The translations under genes were made by a program, and so were the position numbers. A model generated the notes under the pieces. That model made no database searches. It was not told the origin of the DNA and worked only from the letters and a program-made list of their open reading frames with translations. DNA of 64,000 bases from Ariolimax columbianus (lineage: Eukaryota; Mollusca; Gastropoda; Stylommatophora; Arionidae): positions 24,818,752-24,882,751 of the forward strand of contig JAVGWX010000025.1 in NCBI GenBank assembly GCA_036924085.1. The letters run 5' to 3'. Of this stretch, positions 43,410-54,879 are shown piece after piece (positions within the stretch are counted from its first letter, which is position 1; each line of letters opens with the position of its first letter).

Positions 43410-43810
43410 ACATGCTACCCAACAGAGATATTTCCAGCACATTGAAGGTGGTGTGAGAGGAATCTAGGTCACAGATCAAATCCAACATAAGCAGTCGCAT
43501 GGTATGAGAGGAATCCAGCTAACAGATCGAATACATCACAAGCAGTCGCATGGTATGAGAGGAATCCAGCTAACAGATCGAATCCAACATAAGCAGTCGC
43601 ATGGTGTGAGAGGAATCCAGCTAACAGATCGAATCCAACATAAGCAGTTGCATGGTGTGAGAGGAATCCAGCTAACAGATCGAATCCAACATAAGCAGTC
43701 GCATGGTCTGAGAGGAATCCAGCTAACAGATCGAATCCAACATAAGCAGTTGCATGGTGTGAGAGGAATCCAGCTAACAGATCGAATCCAACATAAGCAG
43801 TTGCACTTGA
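43410..43810. repeat. Minisatellite, 51-bp unit, about 8 copies
   Basis: GTGAGAGGAATCCAGCTAAC plus AGATCGAATCCAACATAAGC and AGTCGCATG. The unit is 17 codons, so frames stay open on both strands. Confidence 0.95.
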
Positions 43811-44230
43811 GAAGGTATGAAGATGATCTATCACATGAAGGTCTGGCAGCACTCCCAACGTTGACAGTTTCACACTTGCAGGATAGCTTATCCATTTCCT
43901 GGACTTGTTGATCATTGGCAAAAACATAACGGTCTACCCACAAAAATGTGTTAACCATGGAATGAAATGGAGAGATATAGCTGCAGTGGAGTCCTGGAAG
44001 TCAAACCACTGATAAAATCTATAGCTTGGACAAATGTCACTGTTTTACCAGAGAAAACTATGTATGGCACATGCGTAGATTGTACACATAGAAGCATTGA
44101 ATCATAAGGGGCTTGTGCTCCAGACACACATGTACACGTGTATGGCAGTCATAGAGGTTATATGTCTGTTTCAAAAGTCCCTATAATGGGGACATTGGAT
44201 ATCAATATGGGAACATGCTAAAATCACTCA
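43811..44230. other. Intergenic with possible CR1 trace at its end
   Basis: Mostly unrecognised. 44190-44255 reads LDINMG, a stop, then VEDTKL, resembling the DLDIN-GSMI-KFADDTKL motif of the CR1 RT. Confidence 0.35.
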
Positions 44231-44234
44231 ATGT

Positions 44235-45010
44235 GGTACTTAGTTGAAGACACCAAACTCAATGTCGGACTGTTAGTTGATGATACCAAACTCTATGTTG
44301 GACTGTTAGATGACACCATACTCTATGTCGGACTGTTAGTTGATGACACCAAACTTAATGTCGGACTGTTAGTTGATGACACCAAACTCAATGTCGGACT
44401 GCTAGTTGATAACACCAAACTCAATGTCGGACTGTTAGTTGATGACACCAAACTCAATGTCGGACTGCTAGCTGATGACACCAATTTCGATGTTGGACTG
44501 TTAGTCGATGACACCAAACTCAATGTTGGACTGTTAGTCGATGATACCAAACTCTATGTTGGACTGTTAGTCGATGATACCAAACTCTATGTTGGACTGT
44601 TAGTCGATGATACCAAACTCTATGTTGGACTGTTAGTCGATGATACCAAACTCTATGTTGGACTGTTGGTCGAGGACACCAAAATCAATGTTGGACTGTT
44701 AGTCGATAACACCCAACTCAATGTTGGGCTGTTAGATGACACCAAACTCTATGTTGGACTGCTAGCTGATGACACCAAACTCTATGTTGGACTGTTAGTC
44801 AATGACACCAAACTCTATGTTAGACTGTTAGTTGATGGCATAAAACTATATGTTGGACTGTTAGTCAATGATACCAAATTCAATGTTGGGCTGTTAGATG
44901 ACACCAAACTCTATGTTGGACTGCTAGCTGATGACACCAAACTCTATGTTGGACTGTTAGTCAATGACACCAAACTCAATGTTGGACTGTTAATTGATGG
45001 CACCAAAGGA
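44235..45010 (+). repeat. Minisatellite, 36-bp unit, about 21 copies
   Basis: The unit GTTGGACTGTTAGTCGATGA plus TACCAAACTCTAT encodes VGLLVDDTKLY in frame for 267 codons. Several copies are shortened by three or six bases but stay in frame. DDTKL equals the motif after the RT catalytic site in nearby CR1 copies. I do not regard it as a gene. Confidence 0.93.
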
Positions 45011-45214
45011 TCAATCAGCAGTTCTGGTAGATGAGCAGATATGGCTGCCTGAAAGGGCCAATCAGGAGTATGTAGAAGCAGCAAGCTTCATAAACCTAGA
45101 GGCATACTTACTCTTTCCTGAAAGCACCTATGGGTTTGCCCATAGTGCAGTAATGCATGTTCTACTACACAGTGTATGCTGAATGGCATATTTGCTGTCA
45201 ATATTGTAACATGT

Positions 45215-45345
45215 ACATTAGTTGATCAATTCTTCTTTAAAACATGCAACTTCGCTGTGAAGTTTTGTTGTGAATTGATCAATTCTTCTTAATCAATTTG
45301 TCTTTAAAACATGCAACTTCGCTGTGAAGTTTTGTTCTGAAGAGG
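45215..45345. repeat. Imperfect tandem duplication, about 70 bp
   Basis: TTTAAAACATGCAACTTCGC plus TGTGAAGTTTTGTT occurs at 45235 and 45302, with GATCAATTCTTCTT also repeated. Confidence 0.88.
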
Positions 45346-46520
45346 TAGACAAAATCTGATCTACTGTCATTTGCCTTCATTAGTCTGGAGTAAGTGTGAT
45401 ATGAAAGGTATCTATTTGATTTCAAATAGATATTTGACATAACTGACAGTATTGTGTTGATCATACATGAGGATTTGTGACTTAGGATGTCCACTGTAGA
45501 ATATCAAGTTGTATAGATGAGCTGCTCGATCATTCTAACATACTTCTTACATTATTGACAGCATGTTCATTGCATCTTTGCTGTTCTTGGCAATATATTA
45601 TTTATATTTATTTCTCGTATATCTTTTGGATACCTGGTACCAGGCACACAATTTGCCTGATTATTTACCAGAATTACAGAAATTATATATATATACACAT
45701 ACATACACTCAAACACACACACACATATATATGTATATCTATGTGTGTGTGTGCGCATTTATTGTATACATACAGATGAATTGAGTACATAGGTTGATAT
45801 ACTTAATATAAATATGATGCTGTGTGTGCAAACTCAAATGTTTAATATCAGACTTGCATTTCTGGTTTCTTGTTTTGTATTTATGGATATTTGTGTACTT
45901 TGATTAATGGTATGGAAAATTGATGGTAGTTCCCCGTTGAGAGTGTTAGCAAGAATGGGTCATGACTATTGGCTTGAGTTGTGACCAACTGGCATAGCTC
46001 ACATATTTTTGTCAGATCATGTGACTGATGATAGCATATATAATACAGGCTTGCAGAATGCTTTTATGTTGCACTACATGTTATTTCTGTAACTGTGTCA
46101 TCTTTCTATTAATTGTGGATTTATTGAATTACCTTTAGGATAAACTCTTAAGTAGATCATCCTTTGTCATTAATTTGTCATGTTTTTTTTAGAAGACCTT
46201 GAATCTGATAAGCTAGCGTGTGAAGTTTTCTCCCTGGTTTTGAAACATTCAATAGGCAAGTTTTATGAAATTATTCATTTTTGGACAACACTTGGGGAAA
46301 CAAATTCTGTTAAGACAACTCGTGATATAAAAAATGCTTTCACGTTGGTTGCTTTGTTTCAGTAATTTATGAAGTATATCAATCTTGTTAATAAACACAA
46401 CAGTGATTTGATCTTTGAACTTTGTTTTGTGTGAGGAATTATAAATGATAATTAAAACACTAGATTGTCTGGCTACGCAGGTTTGACCAATTCAAGTTGT
46501 CTTTTATTTCTCCTTGCATA
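45346..46520. other. Intergenic, microsatellite only
   Basis: Contains a TA/CA/TG microsatellite (about 45684-45760). A frame at 46180-46365 preceded by TTTTTTTTAG could be an exon but has no recognisable relative. Confidence 0.4.
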
Positions 46521-47035
46521 ACTGTCATGTGCCATGAAGACCTGTGTCATAGTGACCTGTGGCATGTGCCATGAAGATGTGTGCCATGGTGACCTGTGTC
46601 ATGTGCCAGTTACATTTGCATTACCCTGCTCTAAAAGCTATGCACATCAAATTTATTCTTAAATGCATTAACTGTCTCTGCCTCCATCACCTCCTGGGGC
46701 AATGCATTCCAAGCATTCACCCACCACTATCTTACAAAAAATATTTCTTAATGTCTAGACCTTTCCTTAGTTAATTTTTAGTTGTGCCCTCTTGTTCTTG
46801 CTGATGGTTGTATTTTGAAAAACTTGTTATAGTCTAATTGAACCACTCCTGTGATCATCTTATAAACCTGTATTAAGTCACCTTGAATTCTTCTCTGTTC
46901 TAGACACTGTAGGCCGGTAATTCTGGAATCCCACTATCAGTGTTGTCACTGTTCTTTGTATCATGTGTAATGGTGACCTATGCAATGTGCCATGGTGACC
47001 TACATAATGTACCATGGTGACCTATGGTTGACCTC
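46521..47035 (-). mobile_element. CR1 3' fragment inside a short minisatellite
   Basis: Short repeats of GTGCCATGGTGACCT flank both sides (46521-46605 and 46950-47035). Between them (46606-46950) is the 3' end of CR1 on the - strand, from LQCLE through VNAWNALPQEVMEAETVNAF to CAGTTACATTTGCATTACCC. It is decayed. Confidence 0.75.
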
Positions 47036-47669
47036 CACCTATACTAAGCTTTCCCTCTGCTCTGTTCTGCCAGCCTCCTCACTCTCTTCTATTCCAGTCC
47101 ATTACTTGTTAAATTGTTATTGTCAGTTTCCTGACATGGTGACTTTCTCTGTCCAAGCTTCAACTGTGTTTGTTTGCCTTATTCTGTTGACTTCTATAAC
47201 CAAGTGATTATCACTAGTTCCCCGTCTCATGTGTAGTATATGCCTGCAGTCTCACTGTGCTATTCTTAGTTACTTTTGCTGTGCTTCCGAGCCTTAGAGT
47301 AGGACATGCTTGTGATGTAGTTCAACTACTGTTGTCAAGTTCCATTATAAGCAAAGAGAGTGTCATAGTTTGTCTGCATGGAATGACTGATCCTCCAATG
47401 ACCAGATCATTGAAATCGCAAGTGTTGACAAAAATATCAATTTTCGCTTCATTTTGTCTATGGCATTATTTCGTGCAATCAATTCACAGGGTATGTAATC
47501 TGTTCTGACCATTGTATATAACCCTGTGCAGTCTGGTCGAGTATGGCGGACGTGTGTCTGACAGTCCAAGGCAAGTGCTGCAACTCTGTATGTCAAATAG
47601 TTTTTTCAAAATAAAATTCATGAATATGAAACAAATTGAGCTGAAATTGTGATATAAAGATTGCATAGT
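47036..47669. other. Intergenic, nothing recognised
   Basis: No gene or element recognised. Confidence 0.5.
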
Positions 47670-47800
47670 TTCATTTACATTTCCTTGCTCTAAAAGCTAT
47701 GCCCATCCTATCTATTGTTAAATGCATTAATTGTTCCTGCCTCCACTACTTCCTGTGGCAACGGATTCCAAACATTCACCACTCTCTAGCTAAAATAATA
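47670..47800 (-). mobile_element. CR1 3' terminal fragment
   Basis: The - strand reads the CR1 C-terminus (RVVNVWNPLPQEVVEAGTIN-like) and CTCTAAAAGC-region at 47686-47797. It lies just before the 35-bp array. Confidence 0.75.
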
Positions 47801-47879
47801 TTTCCTTCAATGAATATTCTTGGTAACTCAGCACATATATATTAATGTGCAACATGTTGACGTTCTTCTGTGTCCCAAT

Positions 47880-48652
47880 CAAAGTTGAGATAGGACTGGT
47901 ATGGAATATCCATGTGTAATCCAGATAGGACTGGCATGGAATATCCAGGTGTAATCCAGATAGGACTGGCATGGAATATCCAGGTATAATCCAGATAGGA
48001 CTGGCATGGAATATCCATGTGTAACCCAGATAGGACTGGCATGGAATATCCAGGTGTAACCCAGATGGGACTGGCTTGGAATATCCAGGTGTAATCCAGA
48101 TGGGACTGGCTTGGAATATCCATGTGTAATCCAGATAGGACTGGCATGGAATATCCAGGTGTAATCCAGATAGGACTGGCATGGAATATCCAGGTGTAAT
48201 CCAGATGGGACTGGCTTGGAATATCCATGTGAAATCCAGATAGGACTGGCATGGAATATCCAGGTGTAATCCAGATAGGACTGGCATGGAATATCCAGGT
48301 GTAATCCAGATGGGACTGGCTTGGAATATCCATGTGTAATCCAGATAGGACTGGCATGGAATATCCAGGTGTAATCCCGATACCAGCATGGAATATCCAG
48401 GTGTAATCCAGATAGGACTGGCATTGAATATTCATGTGTAATCCAGATAGGACTGGCATGGAATATCCAGGTGTAATCCAGATACTAGCATGGAATATCC
48501 ACGTGTAATCCAGATAGGACTGGCATGGAATATCTATGTGTAATCCAGATTCTAGCATGGAAAATCCATGTGTAATCCAAATAGGACTGGCATAAAATAT
48601 CCCTGTGTAATCCAGATAGGACTGGCATGGAATATCCATGTGTAATCCAGAT
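47880..48652. repeat. Minisatellite, 35-bp unit, about 22 copies
   Basis: GGACTGGCATGGAATATCCA plus GGTGTAATCCAGATA, with CATGTGTAATC, CTTGG and shortened (GATACTAGCATGG) variants. It starts about 80 bp beyond the CR1 3' hairpin. Long - strand frames are artefacts. Confidence 0.95.
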
Positions 48653-48733
48653 GCATGATCCAACGACTATATCAAATAATAACAGTAATTTCTCTGCTGT
48701 TGACATCCTAATCCTTAACTTAACGTCTTTATA

Positions 48734-48771
48734 CTGGTTTAGAAGACCCTTAAGAGTCTGTATACAACCAG
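48734..48771 (-). other. CR1 3' UTR stem-loop
   Basis: On the - strand CTGGTT...AACCAG encloses AGACTC-TTAA-GGGTCT. Compared with the other two copies one pair of the inner stem becomes G-U, so it would still fold in RNA. Confidence 0.6.
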
Positions 48772-48792
48772 TTACATTTACATCACCTTGCT

Positions 48793-50785
48793 CTAAAAGC
48801 TATGTGCATCCAGTTTATTCTTAAATGCATTAACTGTCCCTGCCTCCACTACCTCCCCTGGCAATGCATTCCAAGCAGACACCACTCTCTGACTAAAAAA
48901 ATATTTCCTAATATCTAACCTGGACCTCTCTTTAGTCAGCTTGTAGCTATGCCCTCGTGTTATTGTAGGTGGCTGTATTTTAAAAAACTTGTTATAGTCT
49001 AATTTATCGATTCCTCTGATCATCTTATAAACCTGTATTAAGTCACCACGAATTCTTCTCTCTTCGAGACACTGTAGGCCGGTTTTTTTGAGTCGTTCCT
49101 CATAACTGTAATTCTGGAATCCCACTATCATCTTTGTTGCTCTTTTTTGTATTCTTTCTAGCATGTTTATGTCCCCTCTATGATAAGGACTCCACACCTG
49201 TAAACAGTACTCCAACCTAGGTCTAACTAAAGCTTTATACAGTTTGACGATCACTTCCTTGCTCCTATGTTTAATATTTCTTTTTATCATTCCTAACATT
49301 GCATTTGCCTTTTTCACTGCTACCTTAACTTGCTCACTCACCTTTCCTGTATGATCTATTATAACCGCTAGGCCCCTTTCCTTATCTATCTTTCTAATAT
49401 TGTTTTCTCCCATTCTGTAATTATGTTCCATATTGGATCTACCCATGTGGATGACTGTACATTTATCTACATTAAATTCCATTTGCCAGCTTACAGACCA
49501 TTCTCAAATTTTATCTAAATCCGACATCAATATATCCACTTCCGCTTTAGATGAGACACTACTGCATAGTTTTGTGTCATCAGCAAATTTTGCAATCATG
49601 GATCTCATATCAATGTCCAAATCATTTATATATATCAAGAACAAAATTGGTCCCAAAACCGAGCCCTGTGGCACACCACTTTTCACTTCACTCCACTCAG
49701 AGTACTCCTTATTTATGCCCACCCTCTGCCTTCTTCCCGTTAACCAGTTATCAATCCATTTGGCAACTTCCCCACCTATTCCATGTGATTTTAACTTTCG
49801 AAATAATCTTTGATGAGATACTCTATCAAAGGCCTTTGCAAAGTCTAGATAAATAACATCCACTGGCTCCCCTTTATCTATGATTTTAGTAACCTCCTCC
49901 ATGAATTCTAATAGATTTGTTAAGCATGATCTCCCTCTAGTAAACCCATGCTGACTATTTCTAATTAGATTAAATTTGTCTAAATGCATTACAATGTTTT
50001 CTTTGATTATTGACTCTAACAATTTACAGACTATGCTCGTTAAACTCACCGGTCTATAATTTGCTGGATCTGATTTTTTGCCTTTTTTGAAAAAGGGGAT
50101 CACTGCATCTTTCCAATCCCGTGGAACAATCCCTTTTGTAAGTGATTGAGAACATAATATAGCCCATGGTTTTGCTAGTTGGTCTCTAATTTCATATAGC
50201 AATTTTGGATGAATACCATCTTGACCTGGACATTTATTCACTTTCAACCCCTCCAATTTTTTAAAAACCATTTCCTCTGTAATACAGATTGATCTTAATC
50301 CCGCTGTATCCATGTCTCTTTGAAAAATATCTATAGGCTCTGGGATCTCGGAGCAGTCCTCCTTTGTGAAGACTGTGCCAAAGTACTGATTTAGCAGATT
50401 AGCTGCCTCCCTATTTTCACTTATTATTTTCCTTGTACTGTCTATGAGAGGGCCTACTTTGTCTTTCGTTCTTTGTTTATTTCTAACATAAGAGAAGAAG
50501 CTTTTACTGTCAGTCTTGATCCTCTGAGCAAGTTTTTTTTCAAAGTATAATTTTGCTGTTTTATTCACTTTCTGAGATATGTTCTGCTCGTCCAAATATT
50601 TTACATATGTTTCTTTTGACTTATCTGCCTCTATATATTTTTTCCATGCTTTATTTTTTGCTCTTCTACATTTCACTACAAATCTAGTTATCCACTTTTT
50701 ACGCTTAGGGTTTACCTCCCTACATGGAACACATTCCTCTTTTAGCGTTTCTAGAACTGTTTTAAAACTTTCCCACTCCTGTTCA
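48793..50785 (-). pseudogene. CR1 ORF2, reverse transcriptase part
   Basis: Polymerase for target-primed reverse transcription. Blocks in order: FFKKGKKSDPANYRPVSLTS (fingers), RGRSCLTNLLEFMEEVTKII, VDVIYLDFAKAFDRVSHQRL (first catalytic motif), SGVPQGSVLGPILFLIYIND, MIAKFADDTKLCSSVSS (FADD intact), then thumb and C-terminus WNALPGEVVEAGTVNAFKNK with LDAHSF. A TGA at 49506-49504 replaces the Arg codon seen in related copies (CGA to TGA) without changing frame. Otherwise the 390- and 229-codon parts are continuous. Confidence 0.93.
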
Positions 50786-51716
50786 ACATCTGTTCCTACA
50801 ACAAAAACCTTTCCAGATTATGTGGTTCGCTGCCTCTTTCATCCTCTTAACATCTGCCTTAGAGTAGTCGTATGTTCGCGTGTTTATGTTTACTTCTTTC
50901 ACTGCAATAAGATCCCAACGGATGATTTGATGGTCACTTGAGCCAAACAGTTCCCCAACGGTAATGTTTTCAATAATATTTTCCTCTGTGGTAAAAACTA
51001 GGTCGAGTATGTTTTTGCCTCTGGTGGCTGCTTCTACATGTTGAATTAAAAAATTGTCAGTTATGCACTTAACAAAAGGTTTTGACTCTACAAGTGCTTC
51101 TGCCATATCCCATTTTATTTCTGGATAATTGAAATCTCCCATTAATAATAATTTCCCTTCACTTGCCTTTGCTATGCTACTAATCAGCTCCTCATCTTCC
51201 TCTTTTTTGACTTGATGGACATCTATAGCACACTCCAATCACTGTTTTTTCATCCCCACTTTCTATTTCTCCCCATACACTTTCATTTTTGTTACCACAT
51301 GATAAATAATCTTTGATCATTATATTAACAGAATTTATACAGTATAATAAAACGCCACCTCCCTTAGTCTTGTCTCCAATTATCCTATCTTTCCTTAACA
51401 TTGTATATCCCTCAATTTCAAGTTCACTATCTGCAATCTTCTCATATGTCCATGATTCTGTTAACCCTATTATATCTGGTTTTTCTTCTTCTACATACAG
51501 TTCCAATTCTTCTCTTTTATTTACTATGATTCTCACATTTGCATAAAAACATTTTAGTTTGTAATGTTGTTGGTTTTCCTCTTTTTGCTTCTGCTTTATC
51601 ATTTTAGTGTTTGCTTTTCCACTATGTATTTCACACTTCCCTGACACCAACTTACCCCTTTGACTATATCCTCTATAGCACCCTATTGTAGGCCTATCTT
51701 TAGTCTCATACTTCAT
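50783..51716 (-). pseudogene. CR1 ORF2, AP-like endonuclease part
   Basis: Nicks the genomic target to prime reverse transcription. It reads KPDIIGLTESWTYE (catalytic Glu), YTMLRKDRIIGDKTKGGGVL, then ESGDEKTVIGVCYRCPSSQ. After a one-base slip near 51220 it reads KLLLMGDFNYPEIKW (GDFN), then HVEAATRGKNILDLVFT and LFGSSDHQIIRWDL (SDH, the final catalytic pair). A second one-base shift near 50800 precedes the RT linker. The domain is otherwise complete and the active-site residues are kept. Confidence 0.92.
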
Positions 51717-51724
51717 AGGCCTTA

Positions 51725-53239
51725 CTAGTTTAAATTTCTAACACAATGATAGAACATATACTTTGCTACAACATGCTGTCCTATCTCATTTAGATGTAAA
51801 CCTCCCCTATCTAACATTTTACTTTTGTCTACTTTAACATCAATAAATTCCATTTCCATGTCCGCACACATCACCTGTAACCTAAGGTTGACACCTATTA
51901 TTTTGCTATCTAGATAGTCTGACCCATCTGCTCTGTCTAAAATGCCCATCATTGTGACCTTTCTAAACTTTTTTTTTCTTAAGTGTTCTCATAAGACTTT
52001 TATATTTATCCATAATTATTTCGGTACCGTCTCCCTTTACATTATTTGTTCCTACCAATACTACCACATGACTGTTTCCTTTGTCATCTAACCTCTTTAT
52101 TCTCCCCTCTATGTCCTCTATTTTTGCTCCCCCAATATCCATTCTTTCAAACATGTTGTGTTGTTTAGCCTTTAGCACGCCAATGTTAGAAGAAAACCAC
52201 CCTTCCTGGCTAACAAAAACGGTGTGCGGAAAAAAAAAATGTTTTGAACGAAGTCACTCCCGACAGCCATTTTTTACTGCTGAATACGTCCTCCATATAT
52301 ACACAATATTTTGCCGGTTAAAGTATCGTATGTTCGATTACAAATGGCTTTTGAACAGTTTTAATTTTGTATACGCCGTTTGGAGCAAGCCGACTTTTGC
52401 GAAAGGGGAAGTAGATTGTTGGGAAAGATCTTTATCGAGTAGATCTGTTTATTTTGTTTGTTTAAATGAAAGAACTATGTTTGAATTGGAAACTAACAGT
52501 TGTGGCGATATTGTAAACACAGTATCGATACGTTGTTGTGGTTTCCATGGTTTTCTATCGGAGCGACTAGTGGTCGAGTCCAAATATTTCCTGAGATTTT
52601 CATAAATTTTCAACTTCATCTTTTTGAATCTCAAAAACTAACAAACACACAACAAAAACAATAACACCCACTTGTTCGTTATGCTATTGTGTATCTACAC
52701 GCCAGAAAATCATATTTATTGGCAAACAAACATAAAAGTTACAAATTTTGTAAGACGACTACCATAGCGACTAATTAAGAAAATTAATTAGGTTACAAAA
52801 GACTGACATTTTTTTCAAAAATATATTGGAGTGCTAAAGGTTAGACAAATGTCTGCCAACCTCTCTCACCATTGAATCTCCTACTACCAATACTGACCCC
52901 TCACCTATATGTGCATACTTCTCTCCAAAGCTCTCTGCCCTGTGAGCTGTTTCCTTACTCAAATCTCCCTTACTTCCTTGACTGCAGCTTCTTTAAAATC
53001 TCCATTTTCACTTGTTTCCTTTCTATTTCCATCTGCCTCTTTTCTATCTCCTCCAATCTCTTCTCATTTTCCCTTATATTGCACTCCATTTGTGCCTGCC
53101 TCTCTTCAACTCTACATATCCTACATAAAACGGTTCTTTCATCTTCCAACGTTATAGTAATACTAACATTTTCGCCACACAAATCACATAATCTGACTTG
53201 TCCTTTCCTCGCAGCAGTTCGTCTCGTCTTAGTGGCCAT
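51725..53239 (-). pseudogene. CR1 ORF1: zinc/coiled-coil plus SGNH esterase
   Basis: Starts MATKTRRTAARKGQVRLCDL at 53239. Paired cysteines (CDLCGE, LCRIC) suggest a zinc-binding region, then a charged coiled coil (ENEKRLEEIEKRQMEIERKQ). After a frameshift near 52968 comes GSVLVVGDSMVREVGRHL, block I of SGNH hydrolases (GDS). The 672-bp TIR element intervenes; then VVVLVGTNNVKGDG (block III) and, after a slip in an A9 run near 51970, MLDRGGLHLNEIGQHV (block V, catalytic Asp/His). Such esterase ORF1 proteins occur in some CR1 elements and may act on lipids or aid RNP formation. Confidence 0.85.
52169..52840. mobile_element. 672-bp TIR element (MITE) with TTAG duplication
   Basis: Inverted termini CCTTTAGCACGCCAATGTT and, on the other strand, CCTTTAGCACTCCAATAT, flanked by TTAG at 52165-52168 and 52841-52844. 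Removing the insert and one TTAG rejoins the LINE esterase frame exactly, which confirms its ends. CCTTT termini resemble piggyBac (CCYT), but TTAG departs from the usual TTAA. A 174-codon frame across it has no recognised relative. Confidence 0.85.
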
Positions 53240-53620
53240 ACTGATTTTGCTATTTATTTCCGTTAGCCAATAAGTTATATTAATACCTGATAAAATGTAT
53301 ACTTCTTAAAGCAACGCCAAAAAAAACAAAAAACAAATGTCGCTGGTATTTACCTTTCTACAAAGTATCGCTAACGACTAGGCCTAGTGTTACTTGAGTG
53401 TTACTACCGCTCACTGTTCCACGCTATTTAATTCTGTCAAGTCACTAACTATCTGTTATAACAAGGCCACTATATTTGAAAATATGTATGCTGCAATAAA
53501 CTACAATCACAACTAAGTTATTACACAAATTAATTTTCAACACTAATACTTATCTGAAACGTTATAAATCTCTGTTCTGTCAATTCAAACCAACCACCAT
53601 CTTGAACAACCGGAAACATC

Positions 53621-53886
53621 TATTGCACAAAACATCACAAATTTAAACATTTATCAAAGATATGAATACTGACGAAACGGAACAGACTACATTGAATGAA
53701 AGATGCGCATGTGGCTAAAATTCTGCCATAATTAATGCTATTTCAAAAACAGAAATGTCATAGCAAAACACATATTTAAGATATTAATTTAGGTGGAATT
53801 GGCCTTTGACTAATGTTTTGCCTGCCATTGATCCTAGTTGAAGGGACAGTAAAGAGTTGGGATCTACCATAATTGCCGTCAGTTCA
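53621..53886. other. Spacer between CR1 and SINE
   Basis: Unrecognised AT-rich sequence. Confidence 0.5.
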
Positions 53887-53896
53887 CAATCTGGCT

Positions 53897-54060
53897 TCTT
53901 CTTCTTCTGCGTTCGTTCTCAATCTCCCGCTACCAAGTCCTGTACAGGTCTTCGCAAGTAGCAGGATGTAGTCCGGAGAACGGAATGCGTTGTGTCGCTA
54001 GTTTATAGTCTGGCTGCGATATTTGCACCTTTCGGTCCGACACATCCGTCTTCGGTGGGG
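53897..54060 (-). mobile_element. SINE-like element, family 2, 5'-truncated, with TSD
   Basis: CAATCTGGCT flanks it at 53887-53896 and 54061-54070. On the - strand it reads GACGGATGTGTCGGACCGAA, then AGGTGCAAATATCGCAGCC, ACAACGCATTCCGTTCTC, GGGAGATTGAGAACGAACGC and a (GAA)n tail, matching the 3' half of 19535-19880. Confidence 0.88.
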
Positions 54061-54164
54061 CAATCTGGCTATTTTATCTGTTCCCTGGATTTATTATCAA
54101 AATCTGGCTTCTTAATTTCTACTGTGTTGTGATGTAACACTGAAACATGATATTGTCCAATGTT

Positions 54165-54710
54165 CTTTCTAGGCCTCCGACTGTTGTAATTGTTGTACTT
54201 GAGAGGCCTCACTTGTAATTGTTGTATTTGAGAGACCTCACTTGTAATTGTTGTACTTGAGAGGCCTCCGACTGTTGTAATTGTTGTACTTGAGAGGCCT
54301 CCGACTGTTGTAATTGTTGTACTTGAGAGGCCTCTGACTGTTGTACTTAAAGAAACCTCACTTGTAATTGTTGTACTTGAGAGGCCTCTGACTGTTGTAC
54401 GTAAAGAAACCTCACTTGTAATTGTTGTACTTGAGAGGCCTCTGACTGTTGTACTTAAAGAAACCTCACTTGTAATTGTTGTACTTGAGAGGCCTCCAAC
54501 TGTTGTAATTGTTGTACTTGAGAGGCCTCCGACTGTTGTAATTGTTGTACTTGAGAGGCCTCCAACTGTTGTAATTGTTGTACTTGAGAGGCCTCCGACT
54601 GTTGTAATTGTTGTACTTGAGAGGCCTCTGACTGTTGTACTTAAAGAAACCTCACTTGTAATTGTTGTACTTGAGAGGCCTCCGACTGATGTACTAAAGA
54701 GGCCTCCGGC
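54165..54710. repeat. Minisatellite, about 31-33 bp unit with 60-bp variants
   Basis: TTGTACTTGAGAGGCCTCCG plus ACTGTTGTAATTG, alternating with TTGTACTTAAAGAAACCTCA plus CTTGTAATTG. Confidence 0.93.
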
Positions 54711-54879
54711 ATCTATATATTCGGTAGATATTTATAGTGTTAATGTCCATGTTTTGTCATGTATTTTGTCTGGTGCATCCTGCTCTATTCAGTTTGTCTC
54801 TCAAGTCCTAAAAACCTTAAATTACATTCTTCAATTTACTTCGTTCCTTGTACTGATATCCATGATTCCTGGCTGTTTC

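Larger units (their letters stand above)
48720..53620 (-). mobile_element. Nearly full-length CR1-type LINE
   Basis: Reading on the - strand: 5' UTR (53620-53240), ORF1 with N-terminal zinc-binding and coiled-coil region and an SGNH esterase (53239-51725), ORF2 endonuclease plus reverse transcriptase (51716-48793), and a 3' UTR with hairpin (48771-48734). ORF1 plus esterase and the absence of RNase H point to the CR1 clade. It is inactivated by a TIR element in ORF1, several one-base shifts and a nonsense codon in the RT. At least six shorter copies lie elsewhere in the window. Confidence 0.9.

Noticed and set aside
44231..45034. 267-codon frame V-G-L-L-V-D-D-T-K-L as a real repeat protein
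   Set aside because: Unit variation looks neutral, there is no start or splice support, and it fits a minisatellite grown from a CR1 fragment.
46180..46365. Possible exon after TTTTTTTTAG
   Set aside because: Only an acceptor-like tract and a 60-codon frame; no recognisable family, no convincing donor or neighbouring exon.
52081..52605. 174-codon + strand frame across the TIR element
   Set aside because: It joins the antisense of the LINE ORF1 to the element interior; no transposase motif is visible.
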